Assembly (NCBI RefSeq): GCF_030848505.1
Contig: NZ_JAVDDU010000009.1
Location: 81,228 to 145,227, forward strand
Direction of reading: 5' to 3'
From: Marinimicrobium hydrolyticum
GTDB taxonomy: Bacteria > Pseudomonadota > Gammaproteobacteria > Pseudomonadales > Cellvibrionaceae
DNA length: 64,000 bases
The notes under the pieces: model-generated
Told to the model about the DNA's origin: nothing
The model's database searches: none
The model's input: only the letters and a program-made list of their open reading frames with translations
Position numbers and translations under genes: made by a program
Shown: positions 24,256-34,223 of the stretch, piece after piece
Layout of the letters: every line of letters starts with the position of its first letter
Numbering within the stretch: position 1 is the stretch's first letter

Positions 24256-26265
24256 ATGATCACCCATAACAACAAAGGCTGGCCGATCAAACATGCCTGT
24301 CTTACCTCCCTTTTTTCCGCTATTTTACTGTTGAGCGCCTGTGGCGGCGGGCAGAGTGATGCCGAAACACCACCGCCCGAGGACAGTTCTTCACCCCCTC
24401 CCAGTGAAAGTTGGCAGCCAATTGAAACGAATGCCGAGTGGCCAGACGTAAATGTCTATTCGCTTGAGCCCAAGGTCCTACAGTTTTCCTGGACACCCGT
24501 GGACGGCGCCACCCACTACCGATTGTTGAAAGATCCAGACGGCAGCAGCGGCTTCACCCAAGTCGGTGACGACCTCACTGAACCGAGCGCGCAAGACGCT
24601 ATCAGCGTACACCGGCACGATTGGGCCAACGCCCGTTATATCGTTGAGGCGTGTGACGCCGACGACGACTGCCAGGAGTCTTCTACCACTTACACCAGCG
24701 ACGTCATGCTGCATAGCATCGGTTACTTCAAGGCCTCCAACGCCAGCCGCGACGACTGGTTTGGCTGGAGCCTGGCCCTGTCTGGCGACGGACAGACCAT
24801 GGCGGTAGGCGCTCCCCGCGAAGCCAGCAATGCTCAGGGCATTAATGGCGACCAAGACGACGACTCCGTTTTCGGCGCCGGCGCCGTGTACGTGTTCACC
24901 TTGGAGGATGGCCAGTGGGCCCAGGAGGCTTACGTGAAAGCCTCCAATACCGACCGGCGCAATGACCGTTTCGGCTTCAGCGTCTCATTGTCCGATGACG
25001 GTAATGTGATGGCGGTAGGCGCCATTCGGGAAGACAGCAACGCCAGCGGTATCAATGGCAATCAGGACAACAACCGCGGCACCGATTCAGGCGCCGTGTA
25101 CACCTTTGCCCGCGCTGACGGCGACTGGACTCAAACGGCTTACATCAAGCCCTCAAACACCGCCGCCGCCCCGGGCGAAGATGATGATGAAGAAGAAAAC
25201 GGTAGCGAGACTGAAGCCGAAGACACTACGGTGCCGGCCAACGTCGGCTTCCGCTTTGGTCACAGCGTGAAGCTGTCCGGCGACGGCCTGACCCTGGCCG
25301 TGGGCGCCATCGGCGAAACCAGCGCCGCACGCGGCATTGGCGGCAACCAGAGCAATCGGGAAGCGCCCGCCTCGGGAGCGGTCTACGTTTTTACCCAAGG
25401 GGGTGAGAACAACTGGTCCCAACAAGCGTACGTTAAAGCCTCCAATACCGATCGTCTCGATTTGTTTGGCTGGAGCCTGGCACTCTCGGAGAACGGTAAC
25501 ACCCTGGCGGTAGGCGCAATTGATGAAGCCAGCCTTGCCACTGGCATCGGCGGTGATCAGGCCAACAACCGCGCGCCTGGTACCGGTGCAGTCTATGTGT
25601 TCACTCGCAGCGATGGCACTTGGAGCCAGCAGGCGTACGTCAAACCCGGACACACCTATTCCGGCTTCCCGACCTCCGTGCGCAAGCACTTTGGTCGCAG
25701 CATTTCCCTCTCTGCCGACGGTCGGACCCTGGCCGTAGGCGCACCGGGAGATTTGAGCCTGGCCACGGGTGCCAATGCCGACCCGGAAGACTACGATCGA
25801 CGCCGCATTGAGACTTTGGCCTTGAACAGCGGTGCCGCTTACATATTTAGACGCAGCAACAGCCGCTGGAGTCAAACGGCCTACCTCAAAGCCTCCAACA
25901 GCAGTACAGGCATACAATTTGGGCGCAGCCTGGCACTGTCAGGCGATGGCCAGGAGTTGCTGGTTGGCGCCTGGAGAGAAAATGGCAACGCAACAGGAAT
26001 CAACGGTGACGAAACCGACCAGGAGCGTAACAATTCCGGATCGGCCTATTTGTTTAGCCTCAACGATGGCAGCTGGCAGCAAGACGCCTACATTAAGGCA
26101 CCCAATACCGGTTTGGCCGACAACTTTGGTATCTCGGTGGGCATTTCCACCACTGGTGATACGCTTGCCATCGGCGCCCATCGGGAAAAAAGTAATGCCA
26201 CGGGTATCAACGGCAACCGGAACAACCGCAGCGCGAACTATTCTGGCGCCGTTTATCTGTACTAA
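24256..26265 (+). CDS. FG-GAP repeat lipoprotein, seven-bladed propeller
   Basis: The product has 669 residues with a type II signal peptide whose lipobox is LLSAC (Cys at about 29), then an acidic Pro/Ser linker and a fibronectin-like domain (about 70-150). Seven repeats of roughly 65-90 residues follow, each reading approximately Y-x-K-x-S-N-T...FG-S...LS-DG...AVGA...SGA-Y-F. FG-GAP (integrin-alpha-like) repeats form beta-propellers, and seven suits one closed propeller. Asp/Asn-rich turns (GDQDDD, GNQDNN) may bind calcium. Repeat 3 has a 25-residue acidic insert. Likely anchored to the outer membrane; the ligand is unknown. A GC-rich hairpin follows the gene. Confidence 0.8.
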   Translation: MITHNNKGWPIKHACLTSLFSAILLLSACGGGQSDAETPPPEDSSSPPPSESWQPIETNAEWPDVNVYSLEPKVLQFSWTPVDGATHYRLLKDPDGSSGFTQVGDDLTEPSAQDAISVHRHDWANARYIVEACDADDDCQESSTTYTSDVMLHSIGYFKASNASRDDWFGWSLALSGDGQTMAVGAPREASNAQGINGDQDDDSVFGAGAVYVFTLEDGQWAQEAYVKASNTDRRNDRFGFSVSLSDDGNVMAVGAIREDSNASGINGNQDNNRGTDSGAVYTFARADGDWTQTAYIKPSNTAAAPGEDDDEEENGSETEAEDTTVPANVGFRFGHSVKLSGDGLTLAVGAIGETSAARGIGGNQSNREAPASGAVYVFTQGGENNWSQQAYVKASNTDRLDLFGWSLALSENGNTLAVGAIDEASLATGIGGDQANNRAPGTGAVYVFTRSDGTWSQQAYVKPGHTYSGFPTSVRKHFGRSISLSADGRTLAVGAPGDLSLATGANADPEDYDRRRIETLALNSGAAYIFRRSNSRWSQTAYLKASNSSTGIQFGRSLALSGDGQELLVGAWRENGNATGINGDETDQERNNSGSAYLFSLNDGSWQQDAYIKAPNTGLADNFGISVGISTTGDTLAIGAHREKSNATGINGNRNNRSANYSGAVYLY

Positions 26266-26285
26266 TGACCTGTAGAAGTACGATT

Positions 26286-26308
26286 GTCCGGGGCACCACG
26301 CCCCGGAC
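26286..26308 (+). terminator. Hairpin after the FG-GAP lipoprotein
   Basis: Nine-base arms GTCCGGGGC/GCCCCGGAC around ACCAC lie 20 bases after the stop. No U tract follows, so it is either a weak terminator or an mRNA-stabilising hairpin. Confidence 0.45.
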
Positions 26309-26430
26309 TCCCCCGCAACTGCTCCTCTCGTCTTCGCCATCTGATTTTCCGCATATCCAAGCTTTAGTTACGGCTGAATGCCAGTGCTGATACTGGTATC
26401 ATGAGTGCTTTGCTCACAAACGAGGCCGGT

Positions 26431-27279
26431 ATGTTACTGTTCGTCGATAACCTGACCAACGTGGATTTCAGCTTCCTGGAAGAGCGCCGTGGCCTTTTGG
26501 GGGAAACCTGGCTCGCCAACGTGCAGCTGCAGGGCGACCTGGACGATCAAGGTATGGTGTGTGACTTTGGCATCGTCAAAAAGCGCCTGCGCGAATGGTT
26601 GGATAAGGAGTTGGATCATCGCTTGCTCGTCCCCAGCCGCTCTCACAATCTTACCCTTACCGAAAAAGGCGACAATGTAGAGTTGCGCTGGCGCTTCGGC
26701 ATTAATGAAGAGTTTGTGCACTGCGTGGCGCCACGTGAGGCATTGGCGCTGGTGGATGCCGAAGAGCTCACTCGCGAGAGTGTGGCGCGCTGGTGTGAGC
26801 AACAATTAAAAGACCTGTTTCCGGAAATTGACGGTTTACAGGTGAGCTTCAACCCAGAGTTCATCGATACCGCGTTTTACCACTACAGCCACGGCTTGAA
26901 AAAACACGCGGGCAACTGCCAGCGCATCGCGCACGGGCACCGTTCACGCATCGCTATTTGGGCGGACGATCTGCCCTCGGAATCACTTGAGAATGAGTGG
27001 GCCAATCGCTGGCGGGACGTTTACCTGGGTACCCGGCAGGATATGAAAGAAGAGTTTCAAAGCGGCGGTCACGACTATTACCGCTTTGCCTACACGTCCG
27101 AGCAGGGGTATTTTGAGCTTAGCCTACCTCAGCGGTGCTGCGAACTGATTGATACCGACACCACGGTGGAATGCCTCGCCCAACACATTGCCAAGCAGCT
27201 GAGCGATGAGTATCCCCACAGCAAAATTCGCGTTAAGGCGTTCGAAGGCTATAACAAAGGCGCCGTTGCCGAAGCCTAG
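26431..27279 (+). CDS. Double-domain 6-pyruvoyl-tetrahydropterin synthase-like protein
   Basis: A 282-residue protein that looks like two QueD/PTPS-type halves in tandem. The first has LFVDNLTNVDFSFL, GMVCDFGIVKKRL and DHRLLVP; the second has HYSHGLKKHAGNCQRIAHGHRSRIAIW and ends with a strand-rich part. In PTPS enzymes three His bind zinc and a Cys or Glu/His set does catalysis. Here HYSHG and HGH in the second half look like zinc ligands and the Cys in GNC lies at the catalytic place; the first half lacks them. The start at 26431 has GAGG 6 bases upstream. Possibly pterin or deazapurine metabolism; the substrate is unknown. Confidence 0.65.
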   Translation: MLLFVDNLTNVDFSFLEERRGLLGETWLANVQLQGDLDDQGMVCDFGIVKKRLREWLDKELDHRLLVPSRSHNLTLTEKGDNVELRWRFGINEEFVHCVAPREALALVDAEELTRESVARWCEQQLKDLFPEIDGLQVSFNPEFIDTAFYHYSHGLKKHAGNCQRIAHGHRSRIAIWADDLPSESLENEWANRWRDVYLGTRQDMKEEFQSGGHDYYRFAYTSEQGYFELSLPQRCCELIDTDTTVECLAQHIAKQLSDEYPHSKIRVKAFEGYNKGAVAEA

Positions 27280-27285
27280 AAGAGC

Positions 27286-28203
27286 TCAGTAAATGGGCTC
27301 TTCCCCTGGCGGGCGGGTTTTAAAGCGGGGCTGCGCCCAAAAGTATTGTTCCGGACAGCGCGACACTTCCTGCTCCATGAAAGCGTTTACGCGCCGGGCA
27401 TCTTCGTACTCATCCCCGGTGGGATAATTTTCAAACGGTGGGTGCACCACCAACTCATAACCGCGACCACCCGGCAAGCGCCACTGAGTGTAGGGAATCA
27501 CCTGGGCGCGTCCCATCTGAGCCAGTTTGCCGGTGGCGGATAAGGTCGCCGCCTTGACGCCAAAAAACGGCACGAAAACACTGTTCTTGGGGCCCAGATC
27601 CCGGTCCGGGGCGTACCAAATAATCCGCCCCTGGCGCAACCGACTAATCAGGGTGCGCACACTGTCGCGGGGGATTGTCACGCCACCGGGCGCATAGGCG
27701 CGCCGCCGCATTTTTTGCAGGTAGTCGTAAACCGGATTACTGTGCGGGCGGTACATTCCATCGTAATTTATATACTCACCCAGCATGGCACAGCCAATAT
27801 CCAGCGTCGTGAAGTGCATACTCAACAACAGCACCCCCTGCCCTTCTCGCCGAGTCTCGTCCAAATATTCCAGCCCTTTGACAGTGTACAGGCGCCGCAA
27901 GCGCCACTTGGGCCAGAACCAGGCAATCCCAGTTTCGAACAGCGCCATGGCTGTGGAGGCCATGTTCTCCTTTAGAAGTTTGTCTCGCTCGGCGTCGGTC
28001 AACTCCGGAAAGCACAGCTCCAAATTGCGCTGAGCTTGGTGTAAACGCTTTTTATTCAGTTTCAACAGCGGCGCCAGGATTCGCGCCAGCCACCACTGTA
28101 AACGGTAAGGCAACTGCGCGAGCAAATACCAAAGACCCGCCAACAGCCAGGCGGGCCAATGGCGCGGAGCAAGCAAATGACGGGGGACGCGGGAGTCAGA
28201 CAT
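27286..28203 (-). CDS. LpxL/LpxM-type lipid A late acyltransferase
   Basis: The product has 305 residues, the normal size for this family, with one N-terminal membrane helix (WPAWLLAGLWYLLAQLPYRL). HFTTLD near residue 130 is the catalytic H-x4-D. The YRPHSNPVYDYL segment and the RQGRIIWYAPDRDLGPKNSVFVPFFG block are typical of Kdo2-lipid A lauroyl or myristoyl transferases. Acts at the inner membrane on lipid A precursors. Which acyl step cannot be told. Convergent with the PTPS-like gene, 6 bases apart. Confidence 0.9.
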   Translation of the reverse strand: MSDSRVPRHLLAPRHWPAWLLAGLWYLLAQLPYRLQWWLARILAPLLKLNKKRLHQAQRNLELCFPELTDAERDKLLKENMASTAMALFETGIAWFWPKWRLRRLYTVKGLEYLDETRREGQGVLLLSMHFTTLDIGCAMLGEYINYDGMYRPHSNPVYDYLQKMRRRAYAPGGVTIPRDSVRTLISRLRQGRIIWYAPDRDLGPKNSVFVPFFGVKAATLSATGKLAQMGRAQVIPYTQWRLPGGRGYELVVHPPFENYPTGDEYEDARRVNAFMEQEVSRCPEQYFWAQPRFKTRPPGEEPIY

Positions 28204-28295
28204 AAATCAGAGAGTCAGCCTTGTAGCAGCGCAAAATGGATCGGCATTATAGCAGGCGCTAAGCGCATGGGTTCGGGGGTATGCAGAGCGCGCCA

Positions 28296-29192
28296 TTATG
28301 ACTCACGCCCCTGTTCACGCTCGCGCATGGAATCGAGCCAGGCATCTTTTTCCCGCCAAATATCATTGACCCAACTCTGAAAGTGCATGCGAAATTCCCT
28401 GTCGTGCTGATAATCGCCCAATAGATCTTCAGTCAAGGTACGCTGAACCACGCGTAACTGCACGCGCCGCACCCGACCGCAAGAGTAGTCCCAAAAGCTG
28501 GGCACGCCGTCGGGATAATTAATGGTTACGTCGACCATTTTCCGCAGGCGCCCTTCCATGGCCGACAAACTAAAAGCCATGCCGCCCGCGTGGGGACGTA
28601 ACAGGTGCCGATACACCTCTCCTTGCGCTTTATGCTTCGCTGGTCGAAAACGGGTCCCCTCCGGAAAGGTCACCACGGTGACCGGATTGTAGCGGTAGAC
28701 CTGGCAGGCTCGGCGGGTTTGCTCCATATCCTGCTCGCGCAGACCGGGATTGCGCTTGAGCTGCGTGCGGCTGTGGCGACGCATCATGGGGAAGTCCAGC
28801 ACCCACAGGGCGAGCCCGAACAAGGGGACCCACAACAATTGCTTTTTGAAGAAAAACTTTACGTAGGGAATACGACCGTTGAACAGCCGGATCAAAATCA
28901 GAATATCGACCCAAGACTGGTGATTGCAGATCAGCAGGTACCACTGCTCCCGACTCAGGGATGACAGGTCACCCTCAATCTGAAGTTCGGTACCGGTAAT
29001 CTGACGCTGGTGGAAATTACTGAAGTCAATCCAGGCACTGGCAAGTGCGTCCGCGCGCCGGCCGATGGCCGCCCGCCAGGGCGGCACCAGAAACTTAAGC
29101 AGCGCCAGAGGCAACAGCAGTGTAAAGGTCACCACTGTCGCCACCGAATAGAGCACAAGGCTCAAGGCACCTTTTAAGGGACCCATACCCAT
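28296..29192 (-). CDS. PlsC-family acyltransferase, YihG-like
   Basis: The product has 298 residues with an N-terminal membrane helix, the catalytic NHQSWVD (H-x4-D) near residue 90, and FPEGTRF near residue 174. The arrangement and length match the YihG group of putative 1-acylglycerol-3-phosphate acyltransferases rather than the shorter housekeeping PlsC. Likely remodels phospholipid acyl chains. It is 92 bases upstream of the LpxL-type gene on the same strand and 18 bases after fabV, so an envelope-lipid group fabV-yihG-lpxL is plausible. Confidence 0.85.
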   Translation of the reverse strand: MGMGPLKGALSLVLYSVATVVTFTLLLPLALLKFLVPPWRAAIGRRADALASAWIDFSNFHQRQITGTELQIEGDLSSLSREQWYLLICNHQSWVDILILIRLFNGRIPYVKFFFKKQLLWVPLFGLALWVLDFPMMRRHSRTQLKRNPGLREQDMEQTRRACQVYRYNPVTVVTFPEGTRFRPAKHKAQGEVYRHLLRPHAGGMAFSLSAMEGRLRKMVDVTINYPDGVPSFWDYSCGRVRRVQLRVVQRTLTEDLLGDYQHDREFRMHFQSWVNDIWREKDAWLDSMREREQGRES

Positions 29193-29210
29193 TCCCCGTC
29201 AAAGTCCATT

Positions 29211-30395
29211 TTAGAACTCGGTCTTCACCAGGGGGCTGATGTCCGCGTCGTAATCGACACCCTCTACCCCAAATCCAAACAGCTTCAAAAAGTCCTCGTG
29301 ATGCCCTTTATAGTCCGTGATTTGGAACAGGTTTTCCTCGGTCACCTGAGCCCAAATCTCTTCCACTTCCGCCTGTACACTGGGCTCAAGCTCGAAATTA
29401 TCCACGCGCGCCCGACCGTCGGCATCCAAACGGGGGTTGGCGCTGTACAAGCACTCCACGAACAAGCGCTGAATCTGTTCAATACAGCCCTCATGGGTTC
29501 CGCGCTCTTTCATTACCTTAAACAGGATGGACAAATACAGCGGCATTACCGGGATGGCAGAGCTGGCCTGAGTCACCACCGCCTTGAGCACCGAGACCAT
29601 TGCCCGGCCGTTGACGCCGGCCAGTTTCTCGTTCAACGCTTTCGCGGCGCGGTCCAGATCTTCCTTCGCCTTACCAATCGTAGCCTTGCCGTAGATGGGC
29701 CAGGTGAGCTTGTCGCCCAGGTAGGTGTACGCGGTGGTCTGGCAGCCCTCGGCCAGCAGATCGGCCTCGGCCAAAGCCTCAATCCACAACTCCCAATCTT
29801 CACCGCCCATGACTTTAACGGTGTTGGCAATCTCTTCCTCGGTGGCCGGCTCAATGCTCACTTCATTGATTTTCAGCGTATCGGTGTTCAGCCCTTTGGT
29901 GGTGTAGTGCTTGCCAATGGGCTTCAGTACCGAGCTGTACACTTCGCCGGTTTTAGGATCGGTGCGGCGCGGTGCGGCTAGGCTGTATACGATCAGGTCC
30001 ACCTTGCCCATGTGGGCCTTTAAGGTATCGATCACCTGCTGCTTGCACTCGTTAGAGAAGGCATCGCCGTTAATGCTGTGAGCGAACAGGCCCTCCGCTT
30101 GAGCGGCTTCCTGAAAGGCGACGGTGTTGTAGTAGCCAGCGGAGGCGGTTTTGCGCTCGGTGGGCGGCTTTTCGAAGCACACACCCAACGTAGCGGCACC
30201 AGAGCCGAAGGCCGCCGTGATTCGGCTGGAGAGGCCATAGCCAGTGGAGCAACCCAGAACCAGCACATTTTTGGGGCCCTTGGCGAGCGCGCCCTGCTGC
30301 TTGGTGTACTCAATCTGCTCGCGCACATTGGCCGCGCACCCTTCGGGATGGGAGTTGGTACAGATAAACCCACGTACTTTTGGCTTGATAATCAT
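29211..30395 (-). CDS. fabV: Enoyl-ACP reductase FabV
   Basis: The product has 394 residues. It reduces trans-2-enoyl-ACP with NADH in the last step of fatty acid elongation. The N-terminal [19 protein letters not shown] and the Rossmann-like [14 protein letters not shown] are hallmarks, and the FabV catalytic pattern Y-x8-K is seen at [10 protein letters not shown] near residues 226-235. FabV is naturally insensitive to triclosan. The ATG at 30395 is chosen; the frame extends to 30512 but those residues lack similarity. Divergent from a MAPEG protein gene. Confidence 0.93.
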   Translation of the reverse strand: MIIKPKVRGFICTNSHPEGCAANVREQIEYTKQQGALAKGPKNVLVLGCSTGYGLSSRITAAFGSGAATLGVCFEKPPTERKTASAGYYNTVAFQEAAQAEGLFAHSINGDAFSNECKQQVIDTLKAHMGKVDLIVYSLAAPRRTDPKTGEVYSSVLKPIGKHYTTKGLNTDTLKINEVSIEPATEEEIANTVKVMGGEDWELWIEALAEADLLAEGCQTTAYTYLGDKLTWPIYGKATIGKAKEDLDRAAKALNEKLAGVNGRAMVSVLKAVVTQASSAIPVMPLYLSILFKVMKERGTHEGCIEQIQRLFVECLYSANPRLDADGRARVDNFELEPSVQAEVEEIWAQVTEENLFQITDYKGHHEDFLKLFGFGVEGVDYDADISPLVKTEF

Positions 30396-30537
30396 GTAAA
30401 GTCCTATTCCAGATCTTGTGACGGCGAACACAATGGCTCCGCCGGCCTCGGCTCCGCCCCGTCCGCTACCGCGACCGGGCTTAAAGGGGCTGTATTCTAA
30501 CAGCAGTTCCACTTCTGAGCTAAAAGGAGATTAATCC

Positions 30538-30945
30538 ATGCTTTACCCCATGCTTAGCCTTATGGCGCTAACCTTTTTGGTGTCAGTCTATTTACTGACC
30601 CTGCGGGTGCTGGCCGTGCGCCGCCGAGAGGTGTCGATTGGCTATTTTCGGGTTTATGCGGGCGCCGAGCCCCCAGCGCGTATGGCCGCCGCATCGCGCC
30701 ACTACAGCAACTTGTTTGAAGTGCCCCTGATCTTCTATATCGCCTGCATCACGGCTCTGGTGCTGGGCGCGCAGTCCGGCACCCTATTGGGGCTCGCCTG
30801 GGCTTACGTTCTCACTCGGCTAGCACACAGCGTTATTCACCTGAGCTACAACAACGTAATGCACCGGCTCGCAGCCTTTTTACTCAGCAATCTACTGCTA
30901 TTGGCTATCTGGGTTATTTTAGCCCGTCACTACGCCGCGGGCTAA
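30538..30945 (+). CDS. MAPEG family membrane protein
   Basis: The product has 135 residues with four hydrophobic helices. The second carries HYSNLFEVPLIFYI, the Asn/Glu/Pro motif of MAPEG proteins (membrane-associated eicosanoid and glutathione metabolism), and the third the LTRLAHSVIHL Arg/His motif. Bacterial members are mostly uncharacterised; some are glutathione transferases. AAAGGAGATTAATCC upstream gives a good ribosome site. Confidence 0.85.
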   Translation: MLYPMLSLMALTFLVSVYLLTLRVLAVRRREVSIGYFRVYAGAEPPARMAAASRHYSNLFEVPLIFYIACITALVLGAQSGTLLGLAWAYVLTRLAHSVIHLSYNNVMHRLAAFLLSNLLLLAIWVILARHYAAG

Positions 30946-30957
30946 ACACCGCTAGCC

Positions 30958-30990
30958 GCGTGGCCCACTGTTAACGCAGTAGCGGCCACG
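30958..30990 (+). terminator. Hairpin after MAPEG gene
   Basis: Outer arms CGTGGCC/GGCCACG and inner arms ACTG/CAGT pair around TTAACG. It lies just after the stop but lacks a U tract. Terminator or stabilising hairpin. Confidence 0.45.
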
Positions 30991-31101
30991 CTCGACTGGC
31001 GGGAGACCGCCGGCGCCGAGAGAGTTTTTCAATACTCTGCTAGAGGTGAGGGCGACAAACCCGTAAAATGGCCCCTCCACTCATCGAGTTGTCGGCAGTT
31101 C

Positions 31102-34100
31102 ATGATTCCCAGCATTCGTCACACATCCCCCGTTCAAGCTCAGTACTTGGCTTTTATCGACGCCCTGCGTCAATCCGGCTTTGCGGGCGACCTCAACCCG
31201 GACTACGCCAACCGAACAGTGCTGGCCACGGATAACTCCATCTATCAGGTGCTGCCCCAGGGGGTTATTTATCCCCGTACAGTGGAGGATCTGATCCTGA
31301 TCGCCCAACTGGGCCATCGGCAGGAGTATCGCGACATAGTGCTCAGCCCCCGCGGCGGCGGCACCGGCACCAACGGTCAGTCGCTCACTGACGGTCTGGT
31401 GGTGGACACCTCCCGGCACATGAATGAGATCCTGGAAATCAATGTGGAAGAGCGCTGGGCGCGGGTCCAGTGTGGCGTGGTGAAAGATCAGCTCAATGCC
31501 GCTCTTAAACCGCACGGGTTGTTTTTCGCGCCGGATCTTTCTACCAGCAACCGCGCCACTATTGGCGGCATGATCAACACTGACGCCTCGGGCCAGGGCT
31601 CCTGCCGGTACGGCAAAACCCGCGATCATGTGCTGGAATTGCGCACCATCTTACTGGACGGCAGCGACTGGACCTCACAGCCGGTCACAGACGTGGAGTT
31701 GGCGGACATCAGCCAGCGCGAAGACCGGGTGGGCGCCGTGCACCGACTACTGGATCAGGTGCAGCGTGATCACGCCGACCAGATCGCCGCCACCTTCCCA
31801 AAACTCAACCGCTGCTTGACCGGCTATGACCTGGCGCATCTGCGGACCGCTGAAGGGTTGTTCGATCTCAACAGCGTCCTGTGCGGCGCCGAAGGTACCC
31901 TGGGTTTTGTGGCTGAAGCCAAACTCAACCTCCTGCCCATTCCCAAAGTGTCCGCACTGGTGAACGTCAACTACCGGGACTTCAACGCGGCGCTGCGGGA
32001 CGCCACCCGCCTGATGAAAGCCGACCCCACGTCCATCGAAACCGTGGATTCCAAGGTGCTCAATCTGGCGATGGGCGATATCGTCTGGCACAGCGTAGCG
32101 GAGTTTTTCCCGCAGCCGGAAAACGGTGAAAAAATCCAAGGCATAAACCTCGTGGAGTACACCGCGGACAGTGAAGAAGAGCTGATCGCCGAGGTACAAA
32201 AACTCACGCAACGCCTGGATGACGAAGGTTCAGACAGTGGCCGTATGGGCTATAGCCTCGCGTGGGGCACTGACGCAGTGAACAAAATCTGGGCCATGCG
32301 CAAAAAGGCGGTTGGCCTGTTGGGGAATATTCAAGGCGAGGCGCGTCCGATTCCTTTTGTGGAGGACACCGCCGTACCGCCAGAGCATTTGGCCGACTTT
32401 ATCGCCGAGTTTCGTGAGATTCTGGATCAGCGCAACATGACCTACGGCATGTTCGGCCACGCCGACGCCGGTGTGTTGCACGTGCGCCCCGCTATCGATA
32501 TGAAAGACCCCAAACAGGAACCGCTGATTCGGGAAATTACCGATCAGGTGGTGGCCCTGACCCAGAAGTATCACGGGCTGCTGTGGGGCGAACACGGCAA
32601 AGGTGTGCGCGCGGAATACGCACCGAAATTTTTTGGCGAACTGTATCCGCAGTTGCAGCGCATCAAGGCGGCGTTTGATCCGCACAACCAACTCAACCCG
32701 GGCAAAATCGCCACCCCTGCCGCCGACCTGGAGCTGTTGAAAATCGATGGCGTCACCACGCGTGGCCAGGAGGATCGGAAAATTCCGGTGCAAGTGTGGG
32801 AAGCCTACAGCGAGGGCATGCACTGCAACGGCAATGGCCTGTGCTACAACTGGAATCCCAACGACGCCATGTGCCCCTCATGGAAAGGCACCCGGCAGCG
32901 CGTCCACTCCCCCAAAGGCCGCGCCTCTTTGATGCGCGAATGGCTCAAGCAGTTGAGTGAACGCCAGGTGAATGTAGTTGAGGAAACGCAAACCTTGCGC
33001 ACCAAAGGCTTTCTCTCCAGCCTGCCCACGCGCATCAAAAACACCTGGCAGAAAAAGCGCGGCGAGTACGACTTCTCCCACGAAGTGCACGAGTCCATGA
33101 TGGGCTGCTTGGCCTGCAAGTCCTGCACTGGTCAGTGCCCCATTAAAGTGGACGTACCGGAGTTTCGCAGTAAATTTTTGGAGTTGTACTACGGCCGCTA
33201 CTTGCGCCCGCTCAAAGACTATTTTATCGGTGGGCTGGAGTTCGTGATGCCCGCTTTAGCCAGAGTACCCTGGCTATACAACGGTCCCATGAAACTGCGC
33301 CCCGTGCAGAAGCTGTTGGCCAAAGTGGCAGGCATGGTGGACAGCCCTCTGCTAACCGGCATCTCCCTTGATGCCGCTTTGATGGAGCGTGGCATTCGCT
33401 ACGCCAACCCCGCCAATATCGACGCGCTCAGCGCCGAGGAAAAAGCGCGTGCGGTTATTCTGGTGCAAGATGCTTTCACCAGCTACTTTGAAACCCGAGT
33501 GTTGCTGGACAGCCTCACCCTGCTGCAGAAACTGGGCTTCACACCCATGCTGGCGCCCTACAAGCCCAACGGCAAACCCCTGCATGTGCACGGCTTTCTC
33601 AAAGCCTTTGCCCGCACCGCGGCCAAGAATACCCTCATGCTCGAAAAGCTCGCGCAATCAGGTATACCCCTGGTGGGGCTGGAGCCGTCCATGACCCTGG
33701 CCTATCGCGCCGAGTACAAAAAAGTGCTGGGTGCCGAGGCGCCCCATGTGCTTCTGCTGCAAGAATGGCTGGCCACCCAGGCCGAGTTTCTGCGCGATCA
33801 TGCCGAAGCTTTTGAAGCTGGCACCTTTTCCCTGCTTGCCCACTGCACGGAAAAAACCAACGCCGCCGGCTCCATCAAAGACTGGCAAACCGTATTCGCT
33901 GAGTTGGGTCTGAACCTGGAAGTGATCGCCACCGGCTGCTGCGGCATGGCCGGCACTTACGGGCATGAAACGGTCAATGTGGAGACGTCGAAGCGCATTT
34001 ACAGCCAGTCCTGGACGCAGGTGGTTAATGATCCGAAGTTACAGGGGCGCCTGACGGCCAGCGGTTACTCCTGTCGCAGCCAAACCCAGCGCATTGACCA

Positions 34101-34158
34101 GGTAAAACTGCCGCACCCGTTTCAGGTGCTTTTGGGGCAATTACGTGAGTCCTCCTAA
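31102..34158 (+). CDS. ydiJ: YdiJ-type FAD/4Fe-4S D-2-hydroxyacid dehydrogenase
   Basis: The product has 1018 residues, the same as E. coli YdiJ, a membrane-associated flavoprotein reported to oxidise D-2-hydroxyglutarate. The PCMH-type FAD domain (PRGGGTGTNGQSLTDG near residue 90, then GGMINTDASGQGS) is followed by the FAD-oxidase C-terminal domain (HADAGVLHVRP near 455). A ferredoxin-like CLACKSCTGQCP near 672-683 and a C-terminal CCG domain (ATGCCGMAG) complete it. Electron transfer through the Fe-S part to quinone or another carrier is expected. Single gene with purC downstream. Confidence 0.93.
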   Translation: MIPSIRHTSPVQAQYLAFIDALRQSGFAGDLNPDYANRTVLATDNSIYQVLPQGVIYPRTVEDLILIAQLGHRQEYRDIVLSPRGGGTGTNGQSLTDGLVVDTSRHMNEILEINVEERWARVQCGVVKDQLNAALKPHGLFFAPDLSTSNRATIGGMINTDASGQGSCRYGKTRDHVLELRTILLDGSDWTSQPVTDVELADISQREDRVGAVHRLLDQVQRDHADQIAATFPKLNRCLTGYDLAHLRTAEGLFDLNSVLCGAEGTLGFVAEAKLNLLPIPKVSALVNVNYRDFNAALRDATRLMKADPTSIETVDSKVLNLAMGDIVWHSVAEFFPQPENGEKIQGINLVEYTADSEEELIAEVQKLTQRLDDEGSDSGRMGYSLAWGTDAVNKIWAMRKKAVGLLGNIQGEARPIPFVEDTAVPPEHLADFIAEFREILDQRNMTYGMFGHADAGVLHVRPAIDMKDPKQEPLIREITDQVVALTQKYHGLLWGEHGKGVRAEYAPKFFGELYPQLQRIKAAFDPHNQLNPGKIATPAADLELLKIDGVTTRGQEDRKIPVQVWEAYSEGMHCNGNGLCYNWNPNDAMCPSWKGTRQRVHSPKGRASLMREWLKQLSERQVNVVEETQTLRTKGFLSSLPTRIKNTWQKKRGEYDFSHEVHESMMGCLACKSCTGQCPIKVDVPEFRSKFLELYYGRYLRPLKDYFIGGLEFVMPALARVPWLYNGPMKLRPVQKLLAKVAGMVDSPLLTGISLDAALMERGIRYANPANIDALSAEEKARAVILVQDAFTSYFETRVLLDSLTLLQKLGFTPMLAPYKPNGKPLHVHGFLKAFARTAAKNTLMLEKLAQSGIPLVGLEPSMTLAYRAEYKKVLGAEAPHVLLLQEWLATQAEFLRDHAEAFEAGTFSLLAHCTEKTNAAGSIKDWQTVFAELGLNLEVIATGCCGMAGTYGHETVNVETSKRIYSQSWTQVVNDPKLQGRLTASGYSCRSQTQRIDQVKLPHPFQVLLGQLRESS

Positions 34159-34174
34159 GGGTTGCTAGCGAGTG

Positions 34175-34203
34175 CTGGCAGCCGCCTTGGTATCTGGTAT
34201 GAT
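34175..34203 (+). promoter_or_regulatory. Likely purC promoter
   Basis: CTGGCA (-35, four of six) and TATGAT (-10, five of six) are 17 bases apart, about 90 bases upstream of purC. Confidence 0.45.
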
Positions 34204-34223
34204 TTCGACCTTACAAACCCCAA

